Of a stretch of DNA of 64,000 nucleotides, positions 10,119 through 18,944 are shown piece by piece. The stretch is from Natronoglycomyces albus (GTDB lineage Bacteria; Actinomycetota; Actinomycetes; Mycobacteriales; Micromonosporaceae). The notes beneath the pieces were generated by a model. The model did not search any database. It saw nothing but the letters and a program-made list of their open reading frames with translations, and was not told where the DNA came from. The number at the start of each line of letters is the position of its first letter. The first letter of the stretch is position 1. The DNA lies in NCBI RefSeq assembly GCF_016925535.1, contig NZ_CP070496.1, forward strand, positions 3,630,257 through 3,694,256. The letters are read 5' to 3'. Position numbers and translations under genes: made by a program.

Positions 10119-11422
10119 AGACTCAGGTCGATGTCGTCTGCTGATGCCGCGTTTCGTTCCATGTCGTTGAGCTCGCTCGACCGGATGGTCAGTTGGTAGT
10201 GCTGTCTGGGATCGAAATCCTCGAACTGGTCGACTCTGTCGAGAACATCCTCAACCAACTTTCGCAGGAACAGTCTCGGTGCAATGCCCACGCGCCCACC
10301 AAGTCCACCAGTAACCGCGCTGGCCAGCTCAGCGATGAATTCGTCGTCTACGACCTTGTGGACTCGGTCTGTAGCGTCGACGGCGTACAGATCTCGCACC
10401 GCTCTACCAAGCAGTTCCAGTTTGTCCAGGTCGAATCCGTGCAATCGAATTTGCACGGCCCGGGGGTTGTCGAAGCGCGGGTCGGCGAAGTCCACTGCTA
10501 GCCGCTGAGCCAGTGCCGGAGCCCGTTGCACGCCCTGTGTTCCGTCAAAGAACGGAGGGGTTCCTGTAATGAGCAGGTACAGCCCGGGGAAGCGACCCTG
10601 GTCGATCTCGTCCATCCACTGCCGCAAGGCATTCAGGCTCTTCTCTCGGACGTCACTGCGCACTCGTTGCAACGTCTCGATCTCGTCTAGAACCACCAGG
10701 AGACCGGGGTGGCCCGAATCGCGCAACACTGTCAAGAGGCCTTGGAGGAAGCCAAGCGCACCGAAGTGGTCCAGGTCGCCTTTGACACCCGCAGCACGTT
10801 TCACCACTGCGGAGACGTTCGGCTGACCACCAATCCATGCCAATAGCCCTTCAGCCAAGGCATCATCGCCTCGCAGCCGCGCACTCCGGTAGGCACGCAG
10901 AGCCGCGGAGAAAGCAGGGGTCGAGCGGGCGACGCTCGCGAGTCGCTGCTCAGCTAGGGCGTCGACTGCTTGTGCTAGCTGACTGGGGTCCTCGATCGAA
11001 TCCGCTTCCAGCACGTCTTCTTCGAGAATGTAAAACCAGCCTTCGATAATGGCACGCAGAGCGCTGGGCGGCTGAGCAGCCGTCGATAGGTGCTCCACCA
11101 GGCGTCGATAGACAGTCTCAAGCTTGTGCAAGGGCGTCTCGGTTTCCGAAATCTGGATTTCGGCAGAGGCCATGTCGCGACGTTTTGCTCTTTCGGCCAG
11201 CCAGCGCGCAAAGAACGTCTTTCCGGATCCGTATTCTCCGCGCAGCGCCTTGAACTGGGCTTTTCCGGTGGAAACGGTGTCAAGCTCAGCGTCGATGGCC
11301 TGTTCAAACCGATCAAGCCCAACGGCGAACAGGTCGAGCCCTGCTTCGGGGACTGTGCCTCTGCGTAGGGCATCTATGACAGCCCTGCGTCGGGCTGGAC
11401 TGACCGATTCTGGGCTAGTCAC
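10115..11422 (-). CDS. brxD: BREX type 2 ATP-binding protein BrxD
   Basis: The product has 435 residues with an early P-loop, RGEYGSGKTFF (residues 61-71), and a Walker-B-like LLVVLDEIETL near residue 245, followed by sensor-type LYLLITGTPPFF. This is the pattern of the BREX ATPase BrxD (an AAA/ORC-like family). The start is GTG at 11422, overlapping the upstream stop as GTGA. The stop overlaps the brxHI ATG as ATGA. Pairing of BrxD with BrxHI is diagnostic of the type 2 (Pgl) layout. The sequence appears intact. Confidence 0.9.
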   Translation of the reverse strand: MTSPESVSPARRRAVIDALRRGTVPEAGLDLFAVGLDRFEQAIDAELDTVSTGKAQFKALRGEYGSGKTFFARWLAERAKRRDMASAEIQISETETPLHKLETVYRRLVEHLSTAAQPPSALRAIIEGWFYILEEDVLEADSIEDPSQLAQAVDALAEQRLASVARSTPAFSAALRAYRSARLRGDDALAEGLLAWIGGQPNVSAVVKRAAGVKGDLDHFGALGFLQGLLTVLRDSGHPGLLVVLDEIETLQRVRSDVREKSLNALRQWMDEIDQGRFPGLYLLITGTPPFFDGTQGVQRAPALAQRLAVDFADPRFDNPRAVQIRLHGFDLDKLELLGRAVRDLYAVDATDRVHKVVDDEFIAELASAVTGGLGGRVGIAPRLFLRKLVEDVLDRVDQFEDFDPRQHYQLTIRSSELNDMERNAASADDIDLSL

Positions 11423-12606
11423 TGGTGTCCTCCAAGAAACTGCTGGCGAAGTAGTTCCAGGTTGAGCCGAACGCTAGTGCCATTATCATCTCTAGTCAGC
11501 ACTTGCGAACCGTCGATATTCAAGGCCCGCTGAAGTTGGGTGACGTATCCGTCGACACTGCCAGCTGGGCGTCCTGCGATGCGTCCTACCTCCGCGACTG
11601 TCAAAACTCCGCCAGCGTCCTGTGCGCCATCGATGATGGCTTTCACCACTGCGGAGTCCGGGACTCGGCGCAGGCCTCGAACGTGGTCACGATACGTCTG
11701 GGAGTCGCATACTTGCTCGCTCAGCGTGGGATGACGAGGAAAGGTTCCGGAGGCAACAGTGGGATTTTTTTGCTGTCCGACTGTTGCAGGCTCGGGTTCA
11801 CTGTTGATGGCACCCGATGCTGCTTGCGGCTTCGGCTGGCTGTATTCGACACTCGGATCAGTGGTGCTGTGCAGTTCATCGGCCTTCAGGACAGCTCTGG
11901 CCCCAGCAGAGCTGAGTACTTGAGCCTCCGCACCGAGTTCGGTGACAATGGCCCACGCCCGTTGATACGTAGCTTGTGCCAAGTCAGGACTAATCTGGGC
12001 GAGCCGCCCCACATGGACCACTCCCGCATGAGCGAAACGCGCCAGGTAACCCGAACCGACCTGGCGGCCATCGAAATACCGCCGTTCAAGCTCAGCCAGC
12101 GCCGAGGTGGCACCCTCGCCAATAGACAGCAGTGCGCTTGCCACTAGGGCGGCGGCTGGTGCATCGTGTGCCAGGCTGAACCCATAAGGACCAGGGTCAA
12201 AGTCAGAGTGGCGGTGGGAGTCAGATTGTTGTTTGGCCGTGTGAGTCTGTTCCGGAATCAACAGTGGAGGAGTGGTCACGACAGGAGACGACTCGGGCCG
12301 GTACCAGATCTTACGCCGCACTAGGAACGCATGGACGGTGGCAAAATTCCATAGGACGATGAGGTAGGCGTACATCATGACTTGCTCGTATTGTCGACCT
12401 TCACTGAACACCAGCGCGCCGATCCACAGTGCCAAATACACCGCGAACCCGAGGAACTGGACGAACGTGCGGCGACGTATCCAGGCGATCAGGAAGGTCA
12501 CCGGGGTGAGCAATCCGAAGCTCAGTAGCGGGCTCAACGCCCAGACAATGGATCCGAATGCCCGGCCCAGAGAGGCTTTCGCAGTAACGAGGGGTTGAGA
12601 GTTCAT
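11419..12606 (-). CDS. membrane protein carrying two PglZ-derived segments, in BREX operon
   Basis: I do not recognise a named family. Residues about 15-115 contain three hydrophobic helices (near LSFGLLTPVTFLIAW, FLGFAVYLALWIGALVF and VMMYAYLIVLWNF), followed by a soluble part. Residues about 165-240 resemble a helical segment of the neighbouring PglZ (shared pattern RRYF/RFF, then RFAHAG/RFAEAG, then GAEAQVLSSA/GAESVIAASD). The last 97 residues align without gaps to the last 97 or so of PglZ, with about 69 identities by hand count. The phosphatase core is absent. The gene overlaps pglZ and brxD by 4 nt each, so it is an integral operon member. I infer a membrane tether or competitor using the same partner as the PglZ tail. 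Confidence 0.85.
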   Translation of the reverse strand: MNSQPLVTAKASLGRAFGSIVWALSPLLSFGLLTPVTFLIAWIRRRTFVQFLGFAVYLALWIGALVFSEGRQYEQVMMYAYLIVLWNFATVHAFLVRRKIWYRPESSPVVTTPPLLIPEQTHTAKQQSDSHRHSDFDPGPYGFSLAHDAPAAALVASALLSIGEGATSALAELERRYFDGRQVGSGYLARFAHAGVVHVGRLAQISPDLAQATYQRAWAIVTELGAEAQVLSSAGARAVLKADELHSTTDPSVEYSQPKPQAASGAINSEPEPATVGQQKNPTVASGTFPRHPTLSEQVCDSQTYRDHVRGLRRVPDSAVVKAIIDGAQDAGGVLTVAEVGRIAGRPAGSVDGYVTQLQRALNIDGSQVLTRDDNGTSVRLNLELLRQQFLGGHQ

Positions 12607-15245
12607 CGGCGGCGGCCCCCGAGGAACTGCTGGCGCAGAAGTTCCAGATCGATTCGAATGCTCGTGCCGTCGTCCTGTTTAGAGAGCACCTGTGTCCCAT
12701 CAATGTTCAGGGCTCGTTGGAGTTGGCTGACATAGCCATCAACGCTGGCTGCCGGTTTATCCGCGATCTTGCCGACCTGGGCCGAGGCTAGGACACCTCC
12801 GGCCGACTGGACAGCGTCGATGATCGCCATGACCGCGACCGAGTCCGGTACCCGTCGCAGCCCTTTAACATGCGCACGGTAGGTATCGGACTCGCAGATC
12901 TGCTGGCCCAGCGTGACTTCCGCAAACAAGGTTGCCGCAGATTGCGTAGGCTTACCACTTTGCTTTGACTTCGACGAGGGTTCAGCGGTGCGTACTGAGT
13001 TGTTCCACCATTCGGGCTGGTGGACGGCGGCCGAGTCGTAGACCACCCAGTGTTCGGCGCGAGCCTTTGCCGTGGGGACATAGACCTGCACGGGAATGAC
13101 CATCTCGGCCAGGGACGCGCCGCCGTGATACCCGGAGCGCTTGGACCGATAGCGAACTCGCTCGTCCACTGCGGCCACCAACGCATCGCCCTCCAACACC
13201 CGGGGGCCGGTGAGCACGACTTCGCCATCAGTCGCAGCCTCCCCGCTACGCCAGCGGGCACTGTCGCCCCAAACGGCCGCCTTGGCATTGCCGGGTTCGC
13301 GCACGTGCCCATGATCAGAGCACAAGACGATGGGCCTTGCTGTTCGAGAGGCCGCGTCCAGCAGCGGCTGTAGGTAGTCGATATTGGACACCTGCCACAG
13401 CGGGCGCGAGGCCAGCTCATCCTTATCGAGGGCATCGTCAATGGTGTTCAGGACGACGGCTACGACAGTGTCGCGATCCGCGAGCGCGCCTTGCAAGGCC
13501 TTCGGTATCTGACCCACCTCGGTAGCCCGCAGGTCACCCTTGTGAAACAGCTGGACCTTGCGTCGCCCCCACAGCTGGGTAAGTCCCTTCCGCTCGGCTT
13601 CTTGTCCGCCCGAGACAAGGCTGCCAGCCAACAGGCTGGCACGCGAGTAGACAGTCGAGGATGGAACAGTGGCAAGCGCGCCTTCCCGTCCGGAATCAAA
13701 CCGGCCGACCTCGACCCAACTGCCCCCTGCCGCAATGTCGGCACCGATGGTGATGGCATCGGCCGCACTCATCCCGTCACAGACGACCAGCAGCGGCGCG
13801 GCTTCTCGTCCTGTGGTTCCGGCCAGCGGGCGCATGATCCGGTCTTGAAGGTTCTCCGCCAGCAACAACCGCTCAGTCTCACCGGTATTCCAGGCCGCTA
13901 GACGTTCAGCAAACCGTTGGTCCGCGAGCGCCCTGCGTTCACGGACTCGGTCAAGCAATGCTTGATAAACCCGCCCGAGGCGGGGGTTGTTCGCCGTGTC
14001 AGCTACGCGCAAACGTGCGCGAGCGGAGTCGACCCAGCCGCCTTCGCGGATCTGCCAGTCAACCCATTCGGACACTGTCAGGCCCTGGGGCACCTCGTTG
14101 GCAAGCCAACGCGTCAGACGCAGTGCGGCCCGAGCATCCTCGATGGGGCCCGAACGATCGGCGGCCATCGTATGGCTCTTAACCTGTTCGAAGGACGTCT
14201 CTAGCGCACCGATTCCCTCCGGCCGACTTAGCGTGCGCTTCAAGATGGCGGCAAAATCCGCGAGGCGAGCATGTAGACCAGCTACGAATAGGTCGGATGC
14301 TGCGATGACGCTCTCCGCACCGATCTCAGCGAGGATTGCTTCGGCACGCCGGAAGGCAGCTCCGGCGATATCCTTATCGCTTTCAGCCTGGCGTTGTAGG
14401 TGAGCAAGGCCCGCCTCGGCAAAGCGCCGGAGTGCATCCGCATCGGGACGGTCGTTACCGAAAAAGCGCTGCTCGAATCGGGCTTGGGGAATTTGGGCCT
14501 CCGACCCGGCATCCGCAAGTGCTTTGGCGGCCACCGCGACGGGGGGCGCATCGCGAGCTTCGCCAGTTTCGGCCAGCACCACGACGAGCGCGGCGGTTTG
14601 CCCGGCGATTTCTCGCAGCGCAGCCGCCAAGTGGTCACGTAGTGGTCGGTCTAGGTCGTGCCATTGTTCGATATTCGTCGCCGCCTGGCTCCAGGTGAGC
14701 ATCGACGCCACGTCCACCACCGCGTCTGGGTCACTGTGCAGGTGGAGGCCAAGAAGTCGGCGGAGTACGTCCTCGCGAGCGAGTGCTCGCGGCGGCTGGC
14801 TGCGACGTTTCCACAGCTCGGAGCCGTAGTAGAGCAACTGCTCGGCGATCCAGTCGTCGCCTTTACCGCGCAGCCTTCGGTCGATGTGCTCGGCCTTGGA
14901 GTTGGCGCGGATCGCCTCCCAAGGGTCGATCGACGTGACCTTATGCCCGGCAATTTGCGCACGCAACGACGTGCCGAGCTCGTTTTCGGTCATGTCGGTG
15001 GGCACCACCAGCAGGCCATTACCGTCGTGTCGGTCGATCAAGTCGAGCACGGCCAGGACTGTCTTCGCTGGACGGACGGTCACCGTGAGGGAGTTGCCGT
15101 TGGTGCCCACGGTGATTGAGTCCGGTCCATCCCAGACCGGGTCGGCATGCAAGAGGACCGTTGACGGCCCGTTCGCTCGGCAGCCGATCTCGCGCACGAT
15201 GGCCTCGACGATGCCCCTGCTGGCTGCTGGCACAGCTCCGCTCAT
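12603..15245 (-). CDS. pglZ: BREX type 2 alkaline-phosphatase-fold protein PglZ
   Basis: This 880-residue protein is the PglZ component. The alkaline-phosphatase-like core carries LLVVCDGMSAADA (near residue 485) and PIVLCSDHGHVREP (near 643), supplying the Asp and His metal ligands expected of the fold. The N-terminal part (DPWEAIRANSKAEHIDRRLRG) and helical middle match BREX-2 PglZ. The final ~97 residues form a compact module, probably a winged helix (VDGYVSQLQRALNIDG), also found in the next gene. PglZ is required for Pgl/BREX phage resistance and in Streptomyces is toxic or balancing to PglX. The start overlaps the pglY stop by 4 nt. Confidence 0.93.
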   Translation of the reverse strand: MSGAVPAASRGIVEAIVREIGCRANGPSTVLLHADPVWDGPDSITVGTNGNSLTVTVRPAKTVLAVLDLIDRHDGNGLLVVPTDMTENELGTSLRAQIAGHKVTSIDPWEAIRANSKAEHIDRRLRGKGDDWIAEQLLYYGSELWKRRSQPPRALAREDVLRRLLGLHLHSDPDAVVDVASMLTWSQAATNIEQWHDLDRPLRDHLAAALREIAGQTAALVVVLAETGEARDAPPVAVAAKALADAGSEAQIPQARFEQRFFGNDRPDADALRRFAEAGLAHLQRQAESDKDIAGAAFRRAEAILAEIGAESVIAASDLFVAGLHARLADFAAILKRTLSRPEGIGALETSFEQVKSHTMAADRSGPIEDARAALRLTRWLANEVPQGLTVSEWVDWQIREGGWVDSARARLRVADTANNPRLGRVYQALLDRVRERRALADQRFAERLAAWNTGETERLLLAENLQDRIMRPLAGTTGREAAPLLVVCDGMSAADAITIGADIAAGGSWVEVGRFDSGREGALATVPSSTVYSRASLLAGSLVSGGQEAERKGLTQLWGRRKVQLFHKGDLRATEVGQIPKALQGALADRDTVVAVVLNTIDDALDKDELASRPLWQVSNIDYLQPLLDAASRTARPIVLCSDHGHVREPGNAKAAVWGDSARWRSGEAATDGEVVLTGPRVLEGDALVAAVDERVRYRSKRSGYHGGASLAEMVIPVQVYVPTAKARAEHWVVYDSAAVHQPEWWNNSVRTAEPSSKSKQSGKPTQSAATLFAEVTLGQQICESDTYRAHVKGLRRVPDSVAVMAIIDAVQSAGGVLASAQVGKIADKPAASVDGYVSQLQRALNIDGTQVLSKQDDGTSIRIDLELLRQQFLGGRRR

Positions 15246-18200
15246 TGTCGCTCCACTTTCATGAAGGTGACGTCGTATTCGCCATCGTCGAGCTCGTCGG
15301 AAAGGTCAGGAAAGGCGGACTTTAGTTGTCCAGCGCTGGCCCGGCGAGTAATCACCCCAGGCTGGGTTGGTTCGCTTTGGCCGGGGGCGGCTGCTTTCGC
15401 CTGGTCGGGCGGCGAAGGAGGCGTCGGCGGACGAGCCTTGACCAACCGATTCGTTGCCGCCGTGACACAGTCGCGGATGACTGGCTCTAGCGGCGCGTCA
15501 TGTTGGTCTTTTTCCGCTGCCTGCCGCAGCCGATTGAGGATCTTGACAGCTTCGGGGCTAGTGTCGGTCACTAGCGGGTCGAGGATTGTCCAGGTGTTGG
15601 TTTCGTTGTTCAGCACTCCAGCCAGCACGGCGGCGTCACGGATGCTGCGCACATAGATGCCGGCATCGCGCGTGAGTTCGGGAGCGGCAAGCCGCTCGAA
15701 CAGGTCGAGGTCGCCCTCGGCCTCCGACAGGCTTATAAACAGCTCCTTGAGTTCGGTGGCTGTCACCAAACGCGGGCTCTGTTCGTCCAGGCCCAGGGTG
15801 GTCTTGCGCGCCAGGAGAGCGGCATGGAGGTTTTCCACCGCCTGCTGTTTCTCATGCAGGACCAATCTCATGTGCTTGGTCATCGATACCAGCGCGCGGG
15901 AATTGTACGCGGGCCGGGGTTCGGCCCCAAAGATCTTCACAGCGCGTTGCGAGGCACGGTCGAAGGTTTCTCGCTCAGGCAAAGGCTGCTTGCACAAGCG
16001 CATGTCAGCGGCCAAGCCAGTCAGCCCTGGAGCCTCAATAGTCGTGCCCGAGCGCATCCAGGTGCGGTCATCTTCAATGGCGTAACACAGCACCACCAGA
16101 TCCCGAAGATCCCCAGGCAGCCCAGGGTGCTTCTCCATAACCCAGTCGCGTATCTGGGCTACGGTGAGCGATTCGGGATGCCCGGTGGCCTCGGCCCGGG
16201 TATTGATGTCGCGCCGCCATCGGTCGGGCAGAATCATTGACCCTTCGTTGACGGTTCCCAGGTCGAGCGGACCGGCGATCCGCCTCAGGACCTCGCGATC
16301 GTCCTTGGTGATCTCGGCTCGACGGTTCGGGTCCTTCACCGCCGTTTCCACCGTGCGCAAGACAATGTCGAGCTCTGCCCGCTTGTAGGCGCGAGTTCGA
16401 CCTCTGGCCCCCGAGCCAAGGTCGGGGTGGTCTGGGTAGGCGTGGTCAAGCAGGCTCTTGACAATGTCGGCCATCGAATCGGACAGCGACGAGCCCGGCT
16501 GCAACTGGTAGTGCCAACGCTGGTCCAATCCGAGAACTCGATCCCGCCCTTGGGGATGGTCATCCACGTCGGTGGGCTGGTCCTGATTGACGCCATAGGC
16601 CTGTTTCGTAGCTGAGAGGATGCGTTCCTTCAACGCGATTTGCTGCGAGTTCAAGGCAATCCGCGCTTCGGCTCGGTCTTCGCCGCTGAGGTTGGGGCTG
16701 GCCTCGATCAGCCGTTCCTCGCGCTCTAGGAGATAGCGGATGGTCACGTACTTGGCTAGGTCGGCTTGGCGTTCGGCCGTGAAGAAGGCCGGAATCATCC
16801 CGGCGGCCAGCGGGGCTGTCCCACTGAAGTTCTTCTGAGCTTCTTCGATAACCAGCCGGGCTTCGGTCGGACTGAAGCTGGCTCCTTCGTCAAATGGGTA
16901 ATCGATAACCAACCGAATGCGGTCAGGTTCCTCTGAGTAGAGATCAACCTGCGCGGTCTCGCGGATGTTCGTGAAGAGGATTTCGACCGACCTGGTCGTC
17001 CCCCGCCACGTCACATCGGTGGTGGTAATGCGCTCGTCTGGGTCGCGCAAGCCTAGTTCTTCCCACAGGAGTCGCTTAAGCGCCAGCCGGTTCTCCGGCG
17101 GCTTATCACCTGATTTGCTCGCGGCGCTACGAATGATCGACTTGACATCTACTTGCAACAGCTGGATCGTGACTTGGGGGTCGTCGGATCCGGTGATACG
17201 AAAGGCACTGAAAGTAACGCCCAAGTCCTTGAGCGTCTTGGCGACCTTCTGTTTTTCGGCTCCGGGGATCGGTGAGGCGATCGCCCCTTGATTGAGGGCC
17301 GCCAAACGCGAAGCCGTCAGGTGCCCCAACGCAGGCACCCGCGGGACTAGCGCCGACAACATCAGGGTCTTGACCACCATGTCGTCAGCTCGGAAGGCGT
17401 GTTTGGGCGACAGGTCCCGTACTTCGGCCTCGGTCTTCAGCTTGTGCCGGTCAAGCAACCACGGACGCAGCTCGTCAAGGTAGAACTCCTTGATGCGGTT
17501 GTATTCATCTCGCAACCGGTCGGTGAATGGCTTGTCTTGACCGTCAATGAGCACTTCAAAGATCGTGCCTACCGGCATGAGCTGCCCCAGCGGCATGTCC
17601 CGGTGGTCAACCAGCAACTGCATGAGCAGTTTGAGCGCGGTGCGCTCACGCTGCAACGCACTCGATACGTCGACAATGGTGTGCATGAAAGCCGGTGAGA
17701 ACGGGTAGGTGGCGGCGAAGTCGTCAACTGTGGCACGCCCGCCCTCGGAGTCCAGCAGGATGTCCCACACCTCGCGCCGATTGCTCTTGGTCCGGTCGAA
17801 CGCATCGGCCAGCGCGCCAGCGGCCGCATCGTCCTTGGGCTTGAGCAGCCGCTCGGAGACAACAGCGGGAAGGTTGGTGTCCGCCAGGGAAATCGTGCCG
17901 AAGCGGCCGTCCCAGTACTTAAGCGTGTCGAACAGCGACTCGGTGTCGGTGCCGGCGATGTCTCGGCCGACTAGTTCGCGCAGATCGCGCTGCCGGGGCA
18001 GAAAGCTAATGATTGGGGCCGGGCGCTTTGCCTCTGCCGACTCGACCAGTTTCGAGACTTTCTGCGCCTCGTTTTTCAGCTTCGATGGTTCGCCGACGAA
18101 CTTCGACTGCCAGAGCACCAACTCGTCGAGGTAGAGCACGACCGCGTCGTATCCGAGGTGCTTGGCATGGTGGCTAATTACCGAAAGTCCCTGGTCGAGT

Positions 18201-18931
18201 TTGAGGTAGGAGTTCTCGCCCTGGGTGTAGCCGGTGAAATGAGAGAAGTAGGACTTCATCAGCGCCGAGACCAGCTCAGTCCGGGCCGTATCACCTGGGG
18301 GCGCGGAAAAGGCGGCGTCGAGCGTCTCCGAGTCCCACGTGCCCGCCAAGTCGTCGCCCCACTCGTCTGCCTCAGCGGCCGCGCTACTGGGCAGGCCGGA
18401 GACGAAGGCCTCGTCACCGAGCTTTTCGCGCAAGAGGAGCGCGTTGTTAAGCAACATGCCGTCTCGGTAGACGGCTGGGAGCGCAGCCTCGGGGTGCAGT
18501 TCCTGGATGGCCTTCACATAGCCCCCCAGAACCGCGTCCTCAAGGGAGTCCTCATCGATCATGTGCAGACTGACCTGGAGAAACCGCTTATTCTGAAGCC
18601 AATTGTCGTGGGCGACGATGGCGTCAACCAGTCGGTGCTTGCCTCGGGCTGCGGGGTTGTGGCGGAGAATCTCTCGCAGCACTGCCATGAAGTGCGACTT
18701 ACCGGAGCCGAATGAACCGTCGAGATAGGTGCCCTTGGAACTGTTCCCGGTGACTGCTTGTTCGATCAGTTCCAAAGCAGTCCTGAATCGGTCAGCCAAG
18801 TCTTCGGTCACGACATAGTCGTTGAGGACTTTTTCGGGTTGATCGTCACGGCCAAGTTCCAGGACGAAATCACCCGGATGCACGGACGTGGGTAGGTCAA
18901 ATAGGTCTGAGAGGCGCTGGGGCTGGGACAT
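15242..18931 (-). CDS. pglY: BREX type 2 large ATPase PglY (BrxC-like, DUF6079)
   Basis: The product has 1229 residues. Walker A is GSFGSGKSHF (residues 72-81), and a Walker-B-like VVLYLDELVLW lies near residue 270. Size and motifs fit PglY/BrxC, the large AAA ATPase shared by all BREX types. The C-terminal quarter has a proline/alanine-rich linker before a short conserved end. The ATG at 18931 follows a GGAGG site at 18938-18942, 13 nt downstream of the pglX stop. Its stop overlaps pglZ by 4 nt. The sequence is uninterrupted, so the operon looks functional. Confidence 0.93.
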   Translation of the reverse strand: MSQPQRLSDLFDLPTSVHPGDFVLELGRDDQPEKVLNDYVVTEDLADRFRTALELIEQAVTGNSSKGTYLDGSFGSGKSHFMAVLREILRHNPAARGKHRLVDAIVAHDNWLQNKRFLQVSLHMIDEDSLEDAVLGGYVKAIQELHPEAALPAVYRDGMLLNNALLLREKLGDEAFVSGLPSSAAAEADEWGDDLAGTWDSETLDAAFSAPPGDTARTELVSALMKSYFSHFTGYTQGENSYLKLDQGLSVISHHAKHLGYDAVVLYLDELVLWQSKFVGEPSKLKNEAQKVSKLVESAEAKRPAPIISFLPRQRDLRELVGRDIAGTDTESLFDTLKYWDGRFGTISLADTNLPAVVSERLLKPKDDAAAGALADAFDRTKSNRREVWDILLDSEGGRATVDDFAATYPFSPAFMHTIVDVSSALQRERTALKLLMQLLVDHRDMPLGQLMPVGTIFEVLIDGQDKPFTDRLRDEYNRIKEFYLDELRPWLLDRHKLKTEAEVRDLSPKHAFRADDMVVKTLMLSALVPRVPALGHLTASRLAALNQGAIASPIPGAEKQKVAKTLKDLGVTFSAFRITGSDDPQVTIQLLQVDVKSIIRSAASKSGDKPPENRLALKRLLWEELGLRDPDERITTTDVTWRGTTRSVEILFTNIRETAQVDLYSEEPDRIRLVIDYPFDEGASFSPTEARLVIEEAQKNFSGTAPLAAGMIPAFFTAERQADLAKYVTIRYLLEREERLIEASPNLSGEDRAEARIALNSQQIALKERILSATKQAYGVNQDQPTDVDDHPQGRDRVLGLDQRWHYQLQPGSSLSDSMADIVKSLLDHAYPDHPDLGSGARGRTRAYKRAELDIVLRTVETAVKDPNRRAEITKDDREVLRRIAGPLDLGTVNEGSMILPDRWRRDINTRAEATGHPESLTVAQIRDWVMEKHPGLPGDLRDLVVLCYAIEDDRTWMRSGTTIEAPGLTGLAADMRLCKQPLPERETFDRASQRAVKIFGAEPRPAYNSRALVSMTKHMRLVLHEKQQAVENLHAALLARKTTLGLDEQSPRLVTATELKELFISLSEAEGDLDLFERLAAPELTRDAGIYVRSIRDAAVLAGVLNNETNTWTILDPLVTDTSPEAVKILNRLRQAAEKDQHDAPLEPVIRDCVTAATNRLVKARPPTPPSPPDQAKAAAPGQSEPTQPGVITRRASAGQLKSAFPDLSDELDDGEYDVTFMKVERQ

Positions 18932-18944
18932 CGGCTAACCTCCG

